Shown here one piece after another: positions 61,284 through 64,000 of a DNA stretch of 64,000 nucleotides. The DNA lies in NCBI RefSeq assembly GCF_026781265.1, contig NZ_JAKUVC010000002.1:906379-970378 (forward strand). Reading direction: 5' to 3'. Both the position numbers and the translations under genes were made by a program. The notes below the pieces were generated by a model. That model was given only the letters and a program-made list of their open reading frames with translations. It ran no database searches and was not told the origin of the DNA. The DNA comes from Streptococcus sanguinis (GTDB taxonomy: Bacteria; Bacillota; Bacilli; Lactobacillales; Streptococcaceae). Each line of letters opens with the position of its first letter. Within the stretch, counting starts at the first letter, position 1.

Positions 61284-62075
61284 TTATTTACCAGTGAAGT
61301 TTGGACGACGTTTCTCAGAATAAGCCCGAACACCCTCTTTGAAATCTTCTGTGAAAGCGAGCGATTTCTGCAGTTCCAACTCTAGTTCTGCATACTCAGA
61401 CCAGCCGCTGAACAAACTCTTCCAGACCATTTCTTTCATGGCTCTGTAAGAATTCAGAGAGCCACGTTTCAGCTTCTTGAGCAACTGTTCCGTTGTTTTT
61501 TCTAATTTCTCTGCTTCACAGACTTTATAAAGCAAGCCATAATCCAGAGCTTTCTCTGCAGTCAGAGCTTCCCCAGTCATAACCAGATGTGTCGCCCGAG
61601 TCACCCCAATAGCACGAGTCAGTAAGTAAAGACCGCCAGCATCTGGCGCCAGACCAACTCCGACAAATGCTTGAATGAAACGGGATTTTTCAGTCGCAAT
61701 ACAGAAATCCGCTGCAACGACCATATTGGCAGCCGCACCAGCAACAGGACCATCAACGCTCATGATGACAGGCTTAGGAAGACGTTTCATAGCAAAAGAA
61801 ATATTATTGACCAATTCAGCGATTTTCACCAAGGATTGGACATCATCATCACTGACTGCTCTCTGCATCTCAGCCAAGTCTCCACCCACTGAAAAAACCT
61901 TTCCATTCGCATTGATAACTAAAAATTTGACGGACTCATCCTTAGCAGCAAGTTCAATAGCCTCTAAAATTTCCTCACACATAGGAATATTAAAGCCATT
62001 TGAAACTTCAGGACGATTGAAAGTAATCGTTGCTACCTCATCTGCTACATGATAGAGAATTCCATTAAATGTCAT
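61284..62075 (-). CDS. fabM: Trans-2-decenoyl-ACP isomerase
   Basis: Makes cis-3-decenoyl-ACP, the branch point to unsaturated fatty acids in streptococci; 263 residues, crotonase fold. Motifs are [15 protein letters not shown] near residue 18, [14 protein letters not shown] near residue 58 (oxyanion hole), and [18 protein letters not shown] near residue 112. It resembles enoyl-CoA hydratases, but position before fabT and FabT control identify it as FabM. Confidence 0.92.
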   Translation of the reverse strand: MTFNGILYHVADEVATITFNRPEVSNGFNIPMCEEILEAIELAAKDESVKFLVINANGKVFSVGGDLAEMQRAVSDDDVQSLVKIAELVNNISFAMKRLPKPVIMSVDGPVAGAAANMVVAADFCIATEKSRFIQAFVGVGLAPDAGGLYLLTRAIGVTRATHLVMTGEALTAEKALDYGLLYKVCEAEKLEKTTEQLLKKLKRGSLNSYRAMKEMVWKSLFSGWSEYAELELELQKSLAFTEDFKEGVRAYSEKRRPNFTGK

Positions 62076-62130
62076 TTCAGCTCCATTCCCGACCTGATCT
62101 CAAATCAGCCGTTTTATTTTATTCTTAAAT

Positions 62131-62150
62131 AATTTGATATTCAAATTATA
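62131..62150. promoter_or_regulatory. FabT box overlapping the fabM -10
   Basis: AATTTGA, TAT, TCAAATT (62131-62147) is a perfect 7+3+7 repeat, the best FabT site in the window. A TATAAT (62145-62150, minus strand) overlaps its end, so binding would block fabM transcription. No clear -35 is visible. Confidence 0.75.
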
Positions 62151-62272
62151 CACAACTTATATTTTATCATAAAATATAAAAGAAAGGAAATAAAAAATGG
62201 GAAAAATTAGATGCTCTTCAAATTTGAAGTGTAAAAGTAATAATTTGGATAAAAATAGTATAAAAACAGCGT

Positions 62273-62301
62273 TTGAATAATTTTCAGAATTTTGTTATAA
62301 T
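62273..62301 (+). promoter_or_regulatory. lysC promoter
   Basis: TTGAAT (62273-62278) and TATAAT (62296-62301) are 17 bases apart, 25 bases before the lysC ATG. No leader structure fits in this short distance, so a lysine riboswitch is excluded for this promoter. Confidence 0.75.
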
Positions 62302-62325
62302 TTTTAAAATAAGATAGGAGAACCA

Positions 62326-63690
62326 ATGAAAGTTGTAAAATTTGGTGGAAGTTCACTGGCTTCTGCGACTCAATTAGAAAAAGTTTTGAACATTGTCAAA
62401 TCTGATCCTGAACGTCGGTTTGTTGTAGTATCAGCGCCAGGAAAACGCCACGACGACGATATCAAAGTAACCGATGCCCTGATTAAATATTACCGAGAGT
62501 ATATAGCAGGAAATGATGTCACACCAAACCAACAGTGGATTATCAACCGCTATGCAGATATGGTGGCAGAACTAGGCTTGAAACCAAAAGTTCTGGAGAA
62601 AATTTCCAAAAGCATCACAAGCCTTGCAACTTTGCCAATTGAAGATAACGCATTTCTTTATGATACTTTTCTTGCTGCAGGAGAAAATAACAATGCCAAA
62701 CTGATTGCAGCATATTTCAGTCAAAATGGAGTTCCAGCTAGCTATGTACATCCGAGAGAAGCGGGACTCGTTGTTTCTAGTGAACCGGGCAATGCAAGAA
62801 TTCTTCCTTCCAGCTATGATAAGATTGAAGAACTCAATAATTCAGACGAAGTGCTTGTTATCCCTGGTTTCTTTGGTGTTACTCAAGATGGCCAAATCTG
62901 TACTTTCTCCCGTGGTGGTTCTGATATTACAGGTTCTATCATTGCCGCGGGAGTCAAAGCAGATGTTTATGAAAACTTTACCGATGTTGATGGCATCTTT
63001 GCTGCCCATCCCGGAATTGTCCACAAACCACATTCCATTCCCGAGCTAACCTATCGTGAAATGCGTGAATTAGCCTACGCAGGCTTTACTGTTCTCCATG
63101 ATGAAGCTCTGCTTCCAGCATACCGCGGCAAAATTCCACTGGTTATTAAAAATACCAACAACCCAGAACATCCAGGCACTCAAATTGTTCATAAACACAG
63201 TGAGGAACACTTACCGGTCGTTGGAATTGCAGGAGATGCAGGCTTTGTCAGCATTAATATGTCCAAATACCTGATGAACAGAGAAATCGGCTTTGGTAAA
63301 CGCGTCCTTCAAATTCTTGAAGATCTGAATATTGGTTGGGAGCATATGCCTACAGGAATTGATGACCTCTCCATTATCTTGCGGGAACGCGAATTAACTC
63401 CTATCAAAGAGGAAGAGATCCTTCGGCAACTTGTCCAAAAAGCTGAGGTTGATCATGCAGAAATTGAACACGACCTTTCCATTATCATGATTGTTGGCGA
63501 AAAAATGAAAAGTCATATCGGTGTAACAGCCACTGCAACCAAATCTCTTTCCGAAAATAACATCAACATTCAAATGATGTCCCAAGGCTCAAGCGAAGTA
63601 TCCATCATGTTTGTTGTTGAAAAAAATCAAGAAAAAGCTGCCATTCGTGCACTTTACCGAGCTTTCTTTGAACCCCAAACTCTGGAGTAA
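62326..63690 (+). CDS. lysC: Aspartate kinase
   Basis: Phosphorylates aspartate for lysine, threonine and methionine synthesis; 454 residues. The N-terminal VVKFGGSSLAS (residues 2-12) binds ATP; further motifs are SRGGSDITGSIIAAG near residue 200 and ENFTDVDGIFAAHP near residue 220. Two C-terminal ACT domains (about 305-454; GVTATATKSLSENNINIQMM in the second) suggest feedback control. GGAG precedes the ATG. It faces away from fabM; this neighbourhood is conserved in streptococci. Confidence 0.94.
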   Translation: MKVVKFGGSSLASATQLEKVLNIVKSDPERRFVVVSAPGKRHDDDIKVTDALIKYYREYIAGNDVTPNQQWIINRYADMVAELGLKPKVLEKISKSITSLATLPIEDNAFLYDTFLAAGENNNAKLIAAYFSQNGVPASYVHPREAGLVVSSEPGNARILPSSYDKIEELNNSDEVLVIPGFFGVTQDGQICTFSRGGSDITGSIIAAGVKADVYENFTDVDGIFAAHPGIVHKPHSIPELTYREMRELAYAGFTVLHDEALLPAYRGKIPLVIKNTNNPEHPGTQIVHKHSEEHLPVVGIAGDAGFVSINMSKYLMNREIGFGKRVLQILEDLNIGWEHMPTGIDDLSIILRERELTPIKEEEILRQLVQKAEVDHAEIEHDLSIIMIVGEKMKSHIGVTATATKSLSENNINIQMMSQGSSEVSIMFVVEKNQEKAAIRALYRAFFEPQTLE

Positions 63691-63727
63691 GACCAGACCT
63701 AGAAACCATTTTTATCAAACAAAATCT

Positions 63728-63776
63728 AATCAAAAAAGCAGAAACTAGTCACTGACTAACTTCTGCTTTTTTGATT
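63728..63776 (+). terminator. Terminator after lysC
   Basis: AATCAAAAAAGCAGAA (63728-63743) pairs with TTCTGCTTTTTTGATT (63761-63776), 16 perfect pairs, and the loop can pair further (TAGTCA with TGACTA). The U-rich 3' arm supplies the tail. Confidence 0.8.
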
Positions 63777-63860
63777 CAACTATAAAGAATACAAAGTCAA
63801 ACTTTAGAATACACTAAAATAAGACTATAGAATACCTTGTCTCCAGTATACTCCATCACT

Positions 63861-63888
63861 AAAAATAAAAAGAGGTAAAAACCTCTTT
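63861..63888 (-). terminator. Terminator after tRNA-Asn
   Basis: On the minus strand AAAGAGGT (63881-63888) pairs with ACCTCTTT (63869-63876) around a four-base loop and is followed by TTATTTTT (63861-63868). It is 5 bases after the tRNA. Confidence 0.75.
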
Positions 63889-63892
63889 GAAA

Positions 63893-63966
63893 CTCCGCCA
63901 GTAGGACTCGAACCTACGACATCATGATTAACAGTCATGCGCTACTACCAACTGAGCTATGGCGGA
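63893..63966 (-). tRNA. tRNA-Asn (GUU)
   Basis: A 74-base cloverleaf on the minus strand. The acceptor arms TCCGCCA (63960-63966) and TGGCGGA (63894-63900) pair fully with G as discriminator; the anticodon stem CATGA/TCATG encloses loop CTGTTAA with anticodon GTT; the T arm has GTTCGAGTC. The 3' CCA is not encoded. Confidence 0.95.
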
Positions 63967-64000
63967 TAACTGCTAAGCGACTTCCATATCTCACAGGGGG

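Overview
This window reads as chromosomal DNA of a streptococcus of the sanguinis group, most likely Streptococcus sanguinis. The reasons are the streptococcal type II fatty-acid cluster (fabM-fabT-fabH-acpP-fabK-fabD-fabG-fabF-accB-fabZ-accC-accD-accA) beside an aspartokinase gene, the scr sucrose genes, an LPXTG-anchored pullulanase, and a complete-looking anaerobic cobalamin operon, which is rare in streptococci but known from S. sanguinis. The species call is inference from gene content. Most genes lie on the minus strand; only scrB, scrR and lysC are on the plus strand.

Layout. (1) 1-6764: a nickel/peptide-type ABC importer operon with two substrate-binding lipoproteins, two permeases, two ATPases and, unusually, an aspartoacylase/succinylglutamate-desuccinylase-type metallohydrolase. 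(2) 6940-8043: an old-yellow-enzyme-type flavin oxidoreductase. (3) 8099-32767: one run of 29 minus-strand genes for adenosylcobalamin, in transcription order cbiA, cbiB, cbiC1, cbiC2, cbiD, cbiE, cbiT, cbiF, cbiG, cbiH, cbiJ, cobA-hemD fusion, cbiK, cbiL, cbiMNQO (cobalt uptake), cbiP, PduO-type adenosyltransferase, a precorrin-2 dehydrogenase, hemA, hemC, hemD, hemB, hemL, cobU, cobS, cobC. The hem genes supply uroporphyrinogen III from glutamyl-tRNA; no heme-branch gene follows. cobT and cobD are not in the window. (4) 33068-37035: a MarR regulator with a heterodimeric ABC exporter. (5) 37186-43259: a divergent peptide deformylase-like gene, then scrK, scrA and the divergent scrB-scrR. (6) 43465-48310: a lipoprotein acid phosphatase and a cell-wall pullulanase. 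(7) 48604-51225: a TDT-family transporter, an acyl-CoA-dehydrogenase-like flavoprotein and an AhpD-like protein. (8) 51425-62075: the fatty-acid synthesis cluster with FabT boxes. (9) 62326-63690: lysC, then tRNA-Asn.

The most interesting signal is the leader of the cobalamin operon (about 32768-32899). A strong sigma-A promoter is followed by two hairpins with hexanucleotide loops of the form A-N-N-G-N-N, the second overlapping an intrinsic terminator just before cbiA. This is the architecture bound by EutV-type ANTAR antiterminators, which suggests that B12 synthesis is switched on by the ethanolamine-sensing system instead of (or besides) a B12 riboswitch; no B12 box was seen. A second notable signal is the tandem pair of precorrin-8X methylmutases: one keeps the catalytic histidine, while the other has phenylalanine there but keeps a different conserved motif.

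Sugar-related promoters (scrA, acid phosphatase, pullulanase) carry cre-like sites, and the fab promoters carry FabT palindromes, so much of the regulation can be read directly from the sequence. I saw no insertion sequences, prophage genes, CRISPR arrays or rRNA genes.
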